The notes: generated by a model from the letters alone, not told the origin. 64,000 nucleotides of DNA from Haloarcula sp. CBA1127 (GCF_001485575.1 NZ_BCNB01000006.1:2232001-2296000); one strand, 5' to 3'. Counted from the stretch's first letter, positions 16,222 to 25,706 are shown. Program-made: numbers and translations.

Positions 16222-17292
16222 ATGCGACGAATCGGTGTCGTGGTCAACCCCATCGCCGGCATGGGCGGCCGCGTCGGCCTCAAGGGCACTGACGGGAAAG
16301 TCGACGAGGCGCGCCGGCGCGGCGCGGAGCAACGCGCACCGGACCGCGCACGGACAGCGCTTGCCTCACTCGCCGAGGTCGGGACGGACGTGGCACTGCT
16401 CACGTACGGCGACCCGATGGGAGAGCGTCTCGCTCGTGAGGTGGGATTCGATCCGATGGTCGTCGGCGCTCCGGCGAGCGCTGATGAGACAGGCAGCGAG
16501 GACACCCGAGATGCGGTCCGAGCGTTCGTCGAGGCGGATGTGGACGTGATTCTGTTCGTCGGTGGCGACGGCACGGCTGTCGACGTGGCGACGACCCTCG
16601 ACGAACTGGACGCTGACATTCCGATTCTGGGCGTCCCGGCTGGCGTCAAGGTGTACTCCTCCGTGTTTGGTGTGTCGCCGCGCGCGGCCGGGCGTATCGT
16701 GGCCCGCTTCTCCGAGACGGAGCGCGCGGAGGTCAACGACATCGACGAGGACGCCTTCAGAGGCGGGGAAGTCGTCACTGAACTCCGGGCCGTCGCGGAA
16801 GTGCCTGTCGCCGACCAGCGCCAGTCTGCGAAGCAGTTGGGCGGCGGCAGCGTCGAGTCCCTCGCCGAGAGCGTCGCCGACGCCGTCGAGTCGGGCGTCA
16901 CCTACGTCCTTGGTCCGGGGAGCACGGTTGGTGCTATCAAGGAACAACTCGGGTTCGACGGGACGACGCTCGGCGTGGATGTGTGGCGCGACGGGGAGGT
17001 GCTTGCTCGCGACGCCGCCGAATCAGACATCCTCGATGCCCTCGGCAACCGAAACGTCATTGTCGTCTCGCCCATCGGCGGGCAGGGGTTCGTGTTCGGC
17101 AGGGGGAACCAGCAACTGTCACCGGCGGTCATCAGGCAGTGTGACCTCGAAGTCGTCGCCTCCCGCCGGAAACTGGACGGTATCGGCACGCTCCGCGTCG
17201 ACACAGGCGACCCGGACCTAGACGAGGAACTGCGCGGCTGGCTGCGGGTCCGCGTCGGTCGACACGAACGCAGACTCGTCGAAGTCGTCTAA
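16222..17292 (+). CDS. ATP-NAD/AcoX kinase family protein
   Basis: The 356-residue protein begins MRRIGVVVNPIAGMGGRVGL and carries the nucleotide-kinase signature VGGDGTAVDVATTLDE near residue 115, followed by GVPAGVKVYSSVFG. These are features of the ATP-NAD kinase family (AcoX-like branch), which is longer than the canonical NAD kinase. It may phosphorylate NAD or another dinucleotide or diol substrate. The C-terminal 140 residues include GPGSTVGAIKEQLG and SPIGGQGFVFGRGNQQLS, which fits the branch. Family confidence is high but the substrate is not certain. It runs in the same direction as the PhoU-like gene 105 bases on. Confidence 0.85.
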   Translation: MRRIGVVVNPIAGMGGRVGLKGTDGKVDEARRRGAEQRAPDRARTALASLAEVGTDVALLTYGDPMGERLAREVGFDPMVVGAPASADETGSEDTRDAVRAFVEADVDVILFVGGDGTAVDVATTLDELDADIPILGVPAGVKVYSSVFGVSPRAAGRIVARFSETERAEVNDIDEDAFRGGEVVTELRAVAEVPVADQRQSAKQLGGGSVESLAESVADAVESGVTYVLGPGSTVGAIKEQLGFDGTTLGVDVWRDGEVLARDAAESDILDALGNRNVIVVSPIGGQGFVFGRGNQQLSPAVIRQCDLEVVASRRKLDGIGTLRVDTGDPDLDEELRGWLRVRVGRHERRLVEVV

Positions 17293-17397
17293 TCTGTATG
17301 GCCTCCCCAGCCGAGAGACGCAAGCTATGATATATCGGCTGCGGTATTTTATCATGTATAGTCAAGATTAAGGTATCTCACGCCCCACAAAGGACAT

Positions 17398-18432
17398 ATG
17401 GAAACCCGGAAAGTCCAGCGACTGGGGCCGTCAACGCTCGCGATGACGTTGCCGGCGGAGTGGGCCAGTGAGCACGACGTTGAAAAAGGCGACGAGGTGT
17501 CGCTACGAATGGGCGGCAAAGGCACGCTGACAGTCATGCCCGAGTCCGTCCAGACCGAGGAATCAGAAGCTATCATCCACGCGGAGAATCTCGATGCCGC
17601 GTCTGTCGAGCGGGCTATCGTCGCCCAGTACGTGCTCGGCCGGCGTGTCATCCACGTCGAAGCTCCCGAGGGTGAGACGCTGGAATCCTCTCACATCAAC
17701 GCCGTCTACAACGCCGAAACTCAGCTGATGGGTCTCGGCGTCATTGAGGAGACGCCCGACCGGATCGCGATTCGCTGCTCCGTCGACCCGGAGGACTTCA
17801 CGCTTAACAACCTCCTCGAACGGCTGGAATCCACCGGCTCAACGATGCGAAACGAGGCAGTGAAATCCCTCGCTCACGGCAATCCCGACCTCGCCCAGCG
17901 GGCGCTCAACCGCGAGCGACAGGCCAACAAGATATTCGTCCTCCTGCTACGGCTCATCTTCACGGCCTACCAGAACCCCAACCTCGCGCGGGCTATCGGC
18001 CTCAACGACGGCTTCCCGCTCATCGGCTATCGTTCGATTGCGAAGAACCTCGAACTGACGGCGGACAACGCCGAGGACATCGCCGAGATCGCGCTGGAGA
18101 CCGACGACCACTCCCTCAACGTCGACAGTTCGACGATGCGTCGCATCCGCGAGTTCACCGACCAGGTCAACGACATTACCGAGCTGGCGGTGCAGGCGGC
18201 TGTCGACCGCAACTACGACACCGCGATTCAGGTCCGAGAGTTGTACAAGGACATCGGCGACAAGGAACACGAAATCCTTGACGACCTGCCGGAGATGGAC
18301 AACGAGGCGCTACTGGAAGTGCGTGAAGTGCTGGTCAGTCTTCAGCAGACGGCCGAGTTTGCGGTCCGAAGCGCCGAAATCGCGACGAACCTCGCGCTCA
18401 ACGAGGAATCGGAACACACGACGATCGAGTGA
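17398..18432 (+). CDS. PhoU-type phosphate regulator with N-terminal AbrB-like domain
   Basis: The 344-residue protein has a SpoVT/AbrB-like DNA-binding N-terminus (METRKVQRLGPSTLAMTLPA followed by HDVEKGDEVSLRMGG, residues 1-45) and a helical PhoU-like remainder (STMRNEAVKSL, and the helix repeat AVDRNYDTAIQVRELYKDIG near 250). This AbrB-PhoU fusion is a known archaeal architecture. It probably monitors phosphate status and controls phosphate uptake genes, but no Pst transporter is present here. A short SD-like AAAGGA lies just before the ATG. The upstream 105 bases contain an imperfect inverted repeat around 17325-17365. Confidence 0.82.
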   Translation: METRKVQRLGPSTLAMTLPAEWASEHDVEKGDEVSLRMGGKGTLTVMPESVQTEESEAIIHAENLDAASVERAIVAQYVLGRRVIHVEAPEGETLESSHINAVYNAETQLMGLGVIEETPDRIAIRCSVDPEDFTLNNLLERLESTGSTMRNEAVKSLAHGNPDLAQRALNRERQANKIFVLLLRLIFTAYQNPNLARAIGLNDGFPLIGYRSIAKNLELTADNAEDIAEIALETDDHSLNVDSSTMRRIREFTDQVNDITELAVQAAVDRNYDTAIQVRELYKDIGDKEHEILDDLPEMDNEALLEVREVLVSLQQTAEFAVRSAEIATNLALNEESEHTTIE

Positions 18433-18575
18433 GGCGGCTACCGCGGCCCGCGGTTGCGGTTTGCAGCAACAGTCCTGTTTTCGGACTCCACCATCTAATT
18501 TAGCAGGTTCACTGCCACGACAAACTGCGGTGAAAAACACTTGTGCCTTTGAGTGGGCATTGTGAACGGTCCAGT

Positions 18576-18806
18576 ATGAAGCGGCCTGTCGGTCCACCGA
18601 CACCCATTCACATCACTGTCAAAGAGACCATCGCGGCGCTTGAGGACTGTCACCCCACGCAACTCGGGAGCCTTGACATGGTTGTCGACGGTGAGCGTCT
18701 GGACGCAGTATCGGATATCCCACCGGGAGAGTTGCCGATGCTGTTCCAGTACTGCGGCTACACGATAACGATCGATGGCACGGGGATGCTCTATGTCGAG
18801 AACTGA
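18576..18806 (+). CDS. HalOD1 output-domain-like small protein
   Basis: The 76-residue protein begins MKRPVGPPTPIHITVKET and contains a pattern like the halobacterial output domain HalOD1: IAALEDCHPTQLGSL, a Leu/Val-rich middle, then FQYCGYTITIDGTGMLYVE at the end. HalOD1 domains usually terminate haloarchaeal signalling proteins or stand alone as here; their biochemical role is unknown. It is preceded by a 143-base gap containing a GC-rich inverted repeat (ACCGCG and CGCGGT) just after the PhoU-like gene, perhaps a terminator. Start chosen at ATG 18576. Confidence 0.6.
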   Translation: MKRPVGPPTPIHITVKETIAALEDCHPTQLGSLDMVVDGERLDAVSDIPPGELPMLFQYCGYTITIDGTGMLYVEN

Positions 18807-18828
18807 GGGAGCGGATTACTAGTACTGA

Positions 18829-20046
18829 CTACCCGAGGAGGCCGCCATCGTCTGTTTCGGTTTCAGTCGGCGTGGCCGTCTCCGTTGGGGTCGCTGTGGG
18901 TTTCTCGGTCGTCGTTTCAGTCGTGGCCTCCGTGTCCGTCTCTCCGCCGTCAAACAGGCCGTCATCCGTCTGTGTGTCCTCATCACCCAGTAGTCCACCG
19001 TCTGTTTCGGTTTCCGTGGGTGTCGGTGTCAGGGTTGCAGTTGCGCTATCGGCTGTCGAACTATCGGACCCATCGCTGGAGCCGTCAGCGGCCCCATCGC
19101 CGGTCGGGTACTGCGCCTTGGTGCCGAAGATGTCTGTCTCTATTTCCTGCTGGTAGTCGATTGAGTCCAGGTCGACTCTGAACTGCTCGTTGCCACCCTC
19201 AAGGACGAGATAGAAATCGATGTAGAGGTCCGTCTGCTGGTTTCGCTGGAGGTGGGTCACCCACCAGCGGTCAAGGTTCTCGTTCTGGATAGCGGTGTTC
19301 GCTTCGAGTGTCGTCTCCTCGCCGGGGCTGAGGACGTAGCCACGATCCGTTTCGCCTTCGCCGACGGTCACGTCGTTCATCCGGATGGTGTAGCCGACCT
19401 TGGTAATCGTGTATGGGTACGGCTTGGGGTTGTACACGTCGAATGCAAGGTCAAGCGGCGTCTCGGACTGGGTGAGGTTTTCCTGATCCCATGTGCCGCG
19501 AGTCTCGTTGATGTAGAGCACGGGGTCCGAGACGAGCGGCTGGTCGGCCTCGACGGGACGTGTCTCGGTGGAGTTGAACTGGCTGAGGAGGTCCGTCTCG
19601 ATAGTTCGTTCCTGGCTAAATGACACTGACCGACCGCCGAGCGTCGAGGAGGTGACGGTCGCGTCGATGCCCACCGTCGTCGTCTCGCCGTTGTCGATGT
19701 GGGTGACCCACCACGGCGGGATACGGTCGTTTTGCATCTCGGTGCTGAACTGCAGCGTCGAGTTCCCAGTACCGAGCTCAACGCCCTGCTTGTTCCCCTG
19801 TGCCATCCCCACGCCGTTCATCGAGATGGTGTAATTGACTCCCACACCGCCCAGCTGGACGCCGACGGGGTTGGGATTAGTCACGGTCAGGTTCGTCGCC
19901 ACAGTGGTCGTCTGGTTCGAGACGCCCGCGAAGTGGTTGTCCACGGACGCGACGCTGGGTGTGCCAAGAACGCCGAGCGCGACACTGCCCCCTGCGACAG
20001 CGACGACCGCGACGACCAGCACGCCAACTATTCTCAACCGTCTCAT
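18829..20046 (-). CDS. Secreted WHy/LEA14-like double-domain protein
   Basis: The 405-residue protein starts with a basic and hydrophobic signal (MRRLRIVGVLVVAVVAVAGG). It has two copies of a LEA14/WHy-type domain, about residues 35-190 and 205-330; both contain NPNPV or NPKPYPY, a strand with YTI or YTIRMND, and a WWVTHL/WWVTHI motif. Such domains are small beta-rich folds found in water-stress and surface proteins. The last 65 residues are Thr/Glu/Asp/Pro-rich and contain repeats of DGGLLG (GGLLG ends the protein). The protein is probably exported and membrane-tethered or wall-associated. The start at 20046 begins the signal. Confidence 0.75.
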   Translation of the reverse strand: MRRLRIVGVLVVAVVAVAGGSVALGVLGTPSVASVDNHFAGVSNQTTTVATNLTVTNPNPVGVQLGGVGVNYTISMNGVGMAQGNKQGVELGTGNSTLQFSTEMQNDRIPPWWVTHIDNGETTTVGIDATVTSSTLGGRSVSFSQERTIETDLLSQFNSTETRPVEADQPLVSDPVLYINETRGTWDQENLTQSETPLDLAFDVYNPKPYPYTITKVGYTIRMNDVTVGEGETDRGYVLSPGEETTLEANTAIQNENLDRWWVTHLQRNQQTDLYIDFYLVLEGGNEQFRVDLDSIDYQQEIETDIFGTKAQYPTGDGAADGSSDGSDSSTADSATATLTPTPTETETDGGLLGDEDTQTDDGLFDGGETDTEATTETTTEKPTATPTETATPTETETDDGGLLG

Positions 20047-20133
20047 AATTGTACACCCATCTTCGATGGGTCGGTATATGTCCTGTGGCTCCAGCCCGAA
20101 TGAACTAAGTGGGCAACACCGAAAGCGTCGTAC

Positions 20134-20364
20134 ATGAGTTCCAAGGCGTCCAAAAGCGACATGGGGATGGGCCTGGCCCTGCTGTTCGGGCTCGTCTCGG
20201 TCGGCGCGGCCCTGTTCACAGCAACCAACAGCTACAACTACGCAGTTTTGCACGCACAGGAGCTTGAGACGGGGAACCTGCTTGTGACCTCCGGCGGCGC
20301 GTTCGGGCTCGCCATGCTGGCCGCGGCCGTGGCTATCGTGGCGATTCACGCCTACGACGCCTGA
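20134..20364 (+). CDS. Small two-span membrane protein (DUF7525-like)
   Basis: This 76-residue protein has two hydrophobic stretches, MGMGLALLFGLVSVGAALF (residues 10-28) and GGAFGLAMLAAAVAIVAIHA (54-73), joined by a polar loop with Asn/Tyr and Glu. It resembles a haloarchaeal family of two-span proteins of unknown function (DUF7525). It is divergent from the LEA14-like gene with an 87-base shared promoter region. Nothing visible suggests a catalytic role. Confidence 0.65.
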   Translation: MSSKASKSDMGMGLALLFGLVSVGAALFTATNSYNYAVLHAQELETGNLLVTSGGAFGLAMLAAAVAIVAIHAYDA

Positions 20365-20428
20365 GGTCTGGTATCAGCGGAGAGACTGTGAAGGGAACCG
20401 TTAAAAACGCTGAGACCGTATATATTGT

Positions 20429-20656
20429 ATGGCCGATTACAGCGAGGAAGACCGACGCATTCTCGAATATCTCCGGGACAGCGTCTCGCGTGGGGAGAGC
20501 TACTTCCGCGCGAAGAACATCGCTGAGCAGCTCGGCCTCTCGTCGAAGCAAGTGGGAGCACGGCTGCCACGCTTAGCTGAAGAGGCCGACGAAGTCGAAA
20601 TCGAGAAGTGGGGACGAGCACGGTCGACGACGTGGCGCGTCACGCCGACCGGGTAG
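20429..20656 (+). CDS. Small winged-helix protein (DUF7123-like)
   Basis: This 75-residue protein begins MADYSEEDRRILEYLRDSV and has the helix-turn-helix pattern AKNIAEQLGLSSKQVGARLP followed by a charged wing and TTWRVTPTG. The whole protein is one winged-helix domain, similar to the haloarchaeal DUF7123 family. It is therefore likely to be a DNA-binding protein, though its targets are unknown. A TATA-like TTAAAAAC at about 20401-20408, roughly 25 bases before the ATG, suggests a leaderless transcript. Confidence 0.75.
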   Translation: MADYSEEDRRILEYLRDSVSRGESYFRAKNIAEQLGLSSKQVGARLPRLAEEADEVEIEKWGRARSTTWRVTPTG

Positions 20657-20723
20657 CCCCCGTTGGGTTTTACGCACTGTTACAATCGGTGGATTCATCG
20701 GCCAGTAGTCCTGAGTACCTTCC

Positions 20724-21155
20724 ATGACTGTCCGGGCCGAGCGAACGATGACTGTGCCGGCCACACCGGAACGTGTCTGGGAATTCATCACCGACCCGGA
20801 TAAACGGGCTCGGCCGATCAGCGTCGTCACAGACTGGGAAGTCATCGACGACACACACGCGAACTGGTCGATCGAACTCCCGATTCCAGTAGTCAACCGG
20901 ACGATGACGGTGAAAACCGAGGACGTCGAGCAGCGTCGCCCGGAGTACGCCCGCTTCATCGGTCGCTCGAAGGTGATGACCGTCCAGGGTGAACACGAAC
21001 TCGAAGAGACGGCTGACGGCGGCACGAAACTGACCAACCGGTTCATCGTCGACGGCAAACTCCCCGGCGTCGAGCGGTTTTTCAAGCGGAACCTCGACGA
21101 TGAGATGCAGAACCTCGAACAGGCACTGCGGGACGACCTCGAAGTCGAAGTATGA
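20724..21155 (+). CDS. SRPBCC/CoxG-like domain protein
   Basis: The 143-residue protein has the START/SRPBCC fold pattern: an N-terminal strand MTVRAERTMTVPATPERVWE, the WEFITDPDKRARP loop, and a C-terminal long helix (GVERFFKRNLDDEMQNLEQALRDD). These proteins form a hydrophobic cavity for lipids or small ligands. Its stop overlaps the start of the nitrilase gene by four bases (ATGA), so the two are probably co-transcribed and co-translated. The ligand is unknown. Confidence 0.78.
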   Translation: MTVRAERTMTVPATPERVWEFITDPDKRARPISVVTDWEVIDDTHANWSIELPIPVVNRTMTVKTEDVEQRRPEYARFIGRSKVMTVQGEHELEETADGGTKLTNRFIVDGKLPGVERFFKRNLDDEMQNLEQALRDDLEVEV

Positions 21156-21970
21156 GGCTCACGCTTGCCCAGATAGACGTATCGTCAGACTCGGTGGCCG
21201 AGAACGTCAGTCGCGCGACGACCGCCATCAGGGACGCGGCCGCGGAGGGCGCGGACCTCGTCGTGCTCCCGGAACTGTTCAACATCGGGTACTTCGCCTT
21301 CGACCGCTACGCCCGTGAGGCAGAGGGGCTGGACGGCGAGACGCTTAGCCGGATTCGCAGCGTCGCAACAGACAACGACGTGGCGGTGCTGGCCGGGAGC
21401 GTCGTTGAGGACCTCGCGGCCAGCGCTGACAGCGGGTTCGACGTGCCCGCGGATGAGGGGCTGGCCAATACTGCTGTATTCTTCGACCGCGACGGGGAGC
21501 GCCGGGCGGTGTACCGGAAACACCATTTGTTCGGCTACGATTCCGCGGAATCCCAGTTACTGGAGCGGGGTGAGACGGTTCCGACTGTCGACTTCGAGGG
21601 ATTCACCGTGGGAGTCACCACCTGCTATGACCTCAGGTTCCCGGAACTGTATCGCCACCTCGTCGACGAAGGCGTGACGCTGACGCTCGTGCCCAGCGCG
21701 TGGCCGTATCCGCGCGTCGAACACTGGAAACTGTTCGGTCGCGCCCGTGCCGTCGAGAACCAACTGTACGTCGCCGCGGCGAACGGCGTCGGACAGTTCG
21801 AGGACGCGGAACTGCTGGGTCGGTCGACGGTGTACGACCCGTGGGGGACGACACTCGCCAGCGCTGACGACCACCCGGCGCTGGTGACCGCCGCCCTCGA
21901 CCCAGCGCGCGTCGAGCAGGTCCGCGATGAGTTCCCGGCGCTTGCTGATCGCCGGACAGACTGGCCGTAA
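21152..21970 (+). CDS. Carbon-nitrogen hydrolase (nitrilase superfamily)
   Basis: The 272-residue protein carries the nitrilase catalytic triad in context: Glu in LVVLPELFNIGYFAF near residue 40, Lys in VYRKHHLFGYDSAES near 115, and Cys in VGVTTCYDLRFPELYRHL near 155. It hydrolyses a C-N bond (amide or nitrile), but the superfamily is too broad to name the substrate; omega-amidase or deaminated-glutathione amidase types are possible. It follows the SRPBCC gene with a four-base overlap. The C-terminus (VRDEFPALADRRTDWP) is typical of the archaeal branch. Confidence 0.88.
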   Translation: MRLTLAQIDVSSDSVAENVSRATTAIRDAAAEGADLVVLPELFNIGYFAFDRYAREAEGLDGETLSRIRSVATDNDVAVLAGSVVEDLAASADSGFDVPADEGLANTAVFFDRDGERRAVYRKHHLFGYDSAESQLLERGETVPTVDFEGFTVGVTTCYDLRFPELYRHLVDEGVTLTLVPSAWPYPRVEHWKLFGRARAVENQLYVAAANGVGQFEDAELLGRSTVYDPWGTTLASADDHPALVTAALDPARVEQVRDEFPALADRRTDWP

Positions 21971-22048
21971 CTGCAGTCGCTGTTTGACAAAAAGCGGTTT
22001 TTGAGCGTTCGCCGTCATTATACTGCTCTCAGAACGAGTACGTCCCGT

Positions 22049-23062
22049 ATGGCTTCCCGAATCAGGGTCCTCGCTGTCGTCGGTCTCCTCCTGCTGGCCG
22101 GCTGTACTGGCATGGGCGGAAGTGGCGATGCGGGCGAGGCACAGGGCGGCGGTGACGGCGCACAGATGTCCAGCAGCGGCGACGGGTCGAGTCAGCCTGT
22201 CGAAGCGGATTCCGGGGCGAGCGCTGGTGATCCCGAAAGCATTCAGGCCGGCGACGCGGCAGCCGATCGGGCAATCATTCGCAACGGACGGATGGTGGTC
22301 GAAGTGGAGAACTACTCCACGACAGCCGACGCAATCGCCGCCCGCGCTCGCACGTCCGGCGGGTACGTGAGCGACTCGAACCGCGAACTCCACCGTGACG
22401 ACGGCGAGACGTGGTACACCGGCTACATTGTCGTTAGAGTGCCGAGCGAGGAGTACGAGCCGACGCAGTCGATGGTCAGCAAGCAGGGAACGGTCCGCTC
22501 CGAGGAAACAACGACGAAAGACGTGACCGACAAGCTCGTCGACCTCGAAGCACGGCTGACCAACCTCCGGGAGCGCCGCGACCGACTGCGGACCTTCTAC
22601 GAACAGGCCAACAGCACAGAGGAACTGCTCCGCATCGAGGAACAACTGTCGTCGGTCCAGAGCGATATCGAACGCCTCGAAGCACAGAAGCGCTCGCTTG
22701 AACAGCGGGTCGCCTATTCGACGCTGCGTGTCGAGATCCATGAGCCAGCGCCCGAGCCGTCGGCCCAGCAAGTACCGTACCACGAGCGGTCGCTTGTCGC
22801 TGCGTTCCTCTCGTCAGTGACCGACGTGTACGTGTTCACCCGTGGGCTGCTGGTGACCGCCGCGAGTCTTGCGCCGTGGCTCGTCGTCCTCGCCGTCCCA
22901 GTCGTCGGCGGCCGCCGACTCCTTCGCGGGCGGTCGCTCCCGCTGCTGGGTCGACGTGGCACGTCTGAATCAGCCACAGAAGACGGCGACAACGGCGGTA
23001 GCGGCCCACAGCAGGACCCCACTCCCGAACCGACTGATGAGTCGCCCGACGACGAGGCGTAG
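22049..23062 (+). CDS. DUF4349-domain lipoprotein
   Basis: The 337-residue protein begins with a lipoprotein signal (VVGLLLLAGCTGMGG, Cys near residue 19), then a Gly/Asp/Ser-rich linker. The DUF4349 domain spans roughly 85-285: IIRNGRMVVEVENYS, a coiled-coil-prone helix (LVDLEARLTNLRERRDRLR), and QRVAYSTLRVEIHEP. A C-terminal membrane span (LAPWLVVLAVPVVGG) and an acidic tail end it. DUF4349 proteins are tethered outside the membrane in many bacteria and archaea; function is unknown. Start ATG 22049 is the signal peptide start. A poly-T terminator follows. Confidence 0.8.
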   Translation: MASRIRVLAVVGLLLLAGCTGMGGSGDAGEAQGGGDGAQMSSSGDGSSQPVEADSGASAGDPESIQAGDAAADRAIIRNGRMVVEVENYSTTADAIAARARTSGGYVSDSNRELHRDDGETWYTGYIVVRVPSEEYEPTQSMVSKQGTVRSEETTTKDVTDKLVDLEARLTNLRERRDRLRTFYEQANSTEELLRIEEQLSSVQSDIERLEAQKRSLEQRVAYSTLRVEIHEPAPEPSAQQVPYHERSLVAAFLSSVTDVYVFTRGLLVTAASLAPWLVVLAVPVVGGRRLLRGRSLPLLGRRGTSESATEDGDNGGSGPQQDPTPEPTDESPDDEA

Positions 23063-23328
23063 CCGGAACCCGACACCGGGCCTTTTTTGCGTGTCCACTT
23101 GCTACGGGTAGCTGCCGGCAAGGCGCTTTTCACGTCGATGCCGGCGCTAACGCCCGTCTCGCTGCTCGGCCACTCGGCGTCGCTCGTCCGCCAAGGCTGT
23201 CCGGACAGCCTTTTCACTCCTCTCCCGGAGTCGACCCTTTCGCCTCTCCTCGCCTTTCGGATACTACCGACGGAGCGCTCCCGCTCAGCGGATAGTCCAA
23301 CCAAGATGGATACCCTGCGTCCGTCGAG
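23063..23328. terminator. 266-base convergent gap with hairpin/poly-T terminator and 20-base palindrome
   Basis: No gene is visible. Just after the DUF4349 stop, CCCG-ACAC-CGGG (23069-23080) forms a small hairpin and is followed by TTTTTT (23083-23088), a likely terminator. At 23193-23212 is a perfect 20-base palindrome, AAGGCTGTCC paired with GGACAGCCTT, which may terminate transcription from the cdc48 gene on the other strand or be a protein site. The rest is ordinary GC-rich sequence. Confidence 0.5.
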
Positions 23329-25446
23329 CTACCGCGTCCGTTCCCGTTCCAGCGCTTCGCTGAAGTGTTCGGGCGTGATCTCGACTTCCTCAGCGTTCTC
23401 GGTGGCTTCTTCCGGCCCGTAGGCGGACGCGACCTCCCGGATGGCCAGCATTGACGCTTCGCGGACGACGGCCTCCAACTCTGCGCCAGAGAAGCCGTCG
23501 GTCTCTTCAGCAAGGTCATCGATATCGGTGTCAGCGGCGAGTGGCTTCCCGGCGGTGTGGACGGCGAGAATCTCTTCGCGGGCCTCACGGTCGGGGTTCG
23601 GGACCTCGACGTGCTGTTCGAGGCGACCCGGTCGCAGGAGCGCATCGTCAATCATGTCCCGGCGGTTGGTCGCAGCCAGCACGACCAGATTGGGGTTCTC
23701 GGTGATGCCGTCCAGTTCGGCGAGCAGCTGGGAGACGACGCGCTCGGTGACCTCGTTGCCCTGACCGCGGTGGCTGGCGATGGCGTCGATCTCGTCGAGG
23801 AAGATGATGCTCGGTGCGGTCTGGCGGGCACGTTCGAACAGTTCCCGGACCGCTTCCTCGCTCTCGCCGACGTAGCGGTCCATGATTTCGGGGCCGGCGA
23901 CGTGGATGAAGTTCACGTCGCTCTCGCCGGCGACGGCCCGAGCGAGCAGGGTTTTGCCGGTTCCCGGCGGGCCATACAGCAGGATGCCGCTGGGCGGGTC
24001 GGTATTCGTTGCGGTGAACAGTTCACCATACGACAGTGGCCACTCGATGGTCTCGGTCAGCGTCTGCTTGACCTCGGCCAGCCCGCCCACGTCGTCGAAA
24101 GTCGCTGTCGGCGACTCGGCGACGTACTCCCGCATCGCACTGGGGTCGACAGTGGCGAGCGCGGTCTCGAAGTCGTCCTGATGGACATCGCCATCATCGC
24201 GGTCTGTCCGGAGCGCGGCCATCGCGGCCTCGGTGGTCAGCGACGCGAGGTCAGCCCCGACAAAGCCGTGGGTCTGTGCGGCGATGCGGTCGAGGTCCAC
24301 GTCCTCGTGCAGCGGCATATCCCGCGTGTGGACGTCCATAATCTCGCGGCGGCCGTGCTCGCCGGGGACGCCGATTTCGATTTCGCGGTCGAAGCGGCCA
24401 CCGCGGCGCAGCGCCGGGTCGATGGCGTCGACGCGGTTCGTCGCGCCGATGACGACGACGCGGCCCCGGTCTTCGAGGCCGTCCATCAGCGTAAGCAACT
24501 GGGCGACGACCCGGTTCTCCATGTCGGCGTCCTCGTCTCGGGAGCCAGCGATTGAGTCAATTTCGTCGACAAAGAGGATAGCCGGCGCGTTCGCTTCGGC
24601 TTTCTCGAAGGCCTCGCGGAGTCGCTCCTCGCTTTCGCCCTTGTATTTCGAGACGATTTCGGGGCCGGAGATGGTGTCGAAGTAGGCATCGACCTCGTTG
24701 GCGACGGCGCGGGCGATGAGGGTTTTCCCTGTTCCGGGCGGGCCGTGGAGCAACACGCCGCTCGGTGGGTCGATACCCAGACGGCGGAACTCCTCGGGCT
24801 CCGAGAGGGGCATTTCTATCATCTCGCGGATACGGTCCAGTTCCTCGTCGAGGCCGCCGATGTCCTCGTAGCTCACCCCGGACTCCGTTTCGGCGGTCGG
24901 CGTGTTCGTTGTTGTTGTCTCGTCGGATGACGACTGGCTCCCACCGCTGCCGCCGTCGAGCCCCGGCAGCACGGTCACCGCTGTCGCGTCAGTAACTCGG
25001 ACTGGCCCCGACGGAGACGTTTTCCGGACGAGGAAGGTTCCCAATCCATCGATGTGGGTCCGCTCGTCAGCCTGAATAATCTGGTCGACGAGACGCTTCC
25101 TGACCAGACTCTCATAGTCCTCGCTCCCCGGCATCGGTTCGACCGGCTGGACGGCGATTTCGGTGGCCTCTGAGACCGACCCGCTTGTTACTGTGACCGT
25201 GTCGCCGATGTTGACGCCGGCGTTGGCCCGGGTGTCCGAATCGATGCGGACAAACGAGCCGTCATCGTCAGCCGGCCAGACTTTCACGACAGTCATGTCA
25301 TCCCCGTCGATGATGACGGGCGACCCGCTCAGCACGCCCAGTTCAGTCCGTGCGGACTCCGGCAGTCGTGCGATACCGCGCCCGGCGTCACGCTTGTTCG
25401 CACCCTCGACGGTGAGTTCGACACCGGCCTCAGTGGACCCGCTCAT
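23329..25446 (-). CDS. cdc48: AAA+ ATPase of the Cdc48/VAT family (second paralogue)
   Basis: The 705-residue protein has a Cdc48 N-domain (about 1-190, with [13 protein letters not shown]) and two AAA modules. Walker A GPPGTGKT occurs near residues 233 and 490, Walker B as [11 protein letters not shown] and [11 protein letters not shown], and arginine-finger regions [17 protein letters not shown] and [16 protein letters not shown] Ser/Thr-rich linker near 195-220 follows the N-domain. Cdc48 hexamers unfold substrates for the proteasome and remodel complexes. ATG 25446 (MSGSTEAG) is used because upstream codons give an unconserved extension. A shorter paralogue than the one at 36541-38814. 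Confidence 0.93.
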   Translation of the reverse strand: MSGSTEAGVELTVEGANKRDAGRGIARLPESARTELGVLSGSPVIIDGDDMTVVKVWPADDDGSFVRIDSDTRANAGVNIGDTVTVTSGSVSEATEIAVQPVEPMPGSEDYESLVRKRLVDQIIQADERTHIDGLGTFLVRKTSPSGPVRVTDATAVTVLPGLDGGSGGSQSSSDETTTTNTPTAETESGVSYEDIGGLDEELDRIREMIEMPLSEPEEFRRLGIDPPSGVLLHGPPGTGKTLIARAVANEVDAYFDTISGPEIVSKYKGESEERLREAFEKAEANAPAILFVDEIDSIAGSRDEDADMENRVVAQLLTLMDGLEDRGRVVVIGATNRVDAIDPALRRGGRFDREIEIGVPGEHGRREIMDVHTRDMPLHEDVDLDRIAAQTHGFVGADLASLTTEAAMAALRTDRDDGDVHQDDFETALATVDPSAMREYVAESPTATFDDVGGLAEVKQTLTETIEWPLSYGELFTATNTDPPSGILLYGPPGTGKTLLARAVAGESDVNFIHVAGPEIMDRYVGESEEAVRELFERARQTAPSIIFLDEIDAIASHRGQGNEVTERVVSQLLAELDGITENPNLVVLAATNRRDMIDDALLRPGRLEQHVEVPNPDREAREEILAVHTAGKPLAADTDIDDLAEETDGFSGAELEAVVREASMLAIREVASAYGPEEATENAEEVEITPEHFSEALERERTR

Positions 25447-25531
25447 GCCGCCTTCTTGCAATCCGACTCCCTTGAGGGTTCCCGTTGTGTTGCGGGAAAA
25501 TAATATACGGGCGGCAATTCGAGTCTCTGAT

Positions 25532-25666
25532 ATGGTTGTCCAAACTGAGCGAGACGAGGTCACGTGGTACAAGTGCGAGACCTGTGGCCTGATGTTCGAC
25601 GACCAGAGCGACGCGCGCCAGCACGAGGAGAACTGTGACGACGAAGACCCGTCCTACATCCAGTAA
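25532..25666 (+). CDS. Small zinc-finger protein (C2HC)
   Basis: A 44-residue protein ([20 protein letters not shown] at the start) contains Cys-x2-Cys, His and Cys in CETC ... RQHEENC, which fits a C2H2-type or C2HC zinc ribbon like the DUF7128 family. It is divergent from cdc48 and its ATG is 86 bases away. A TATA-like TAATATAC at about 25501-25508, about 27 bases before the ATG, suggests a leaderless transcript. Such small zinc-finger proteins are abundant in haloarchaea; function is mostly unknown. Confidence 0.8.
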   Translation: MVVQTERDEVTWYKCETCGLMFDDQSDARQHEENCDDEDPSYIQ

Positions 25667-25706
25667 CGGTCCTCGCCCCGCAGTCGCGCCTGCCCCACTG
25701 CAGGGC

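Noticed and set aside
16026..16901. Long minus-strand open frame ahead of the 38-residue protein
   Set aside because: The upstream part is antisense to the NAD-kinase-like gene and is Ser/Arg/Pro-rich without conserved sequence; only the last 38 codons look real.
23214..23651. Minus-strand frame at the 3' end of cdc48
   Set aside because: It is a shadow frame of the cdc48 gene continuing into the convergent gap, with no family features.
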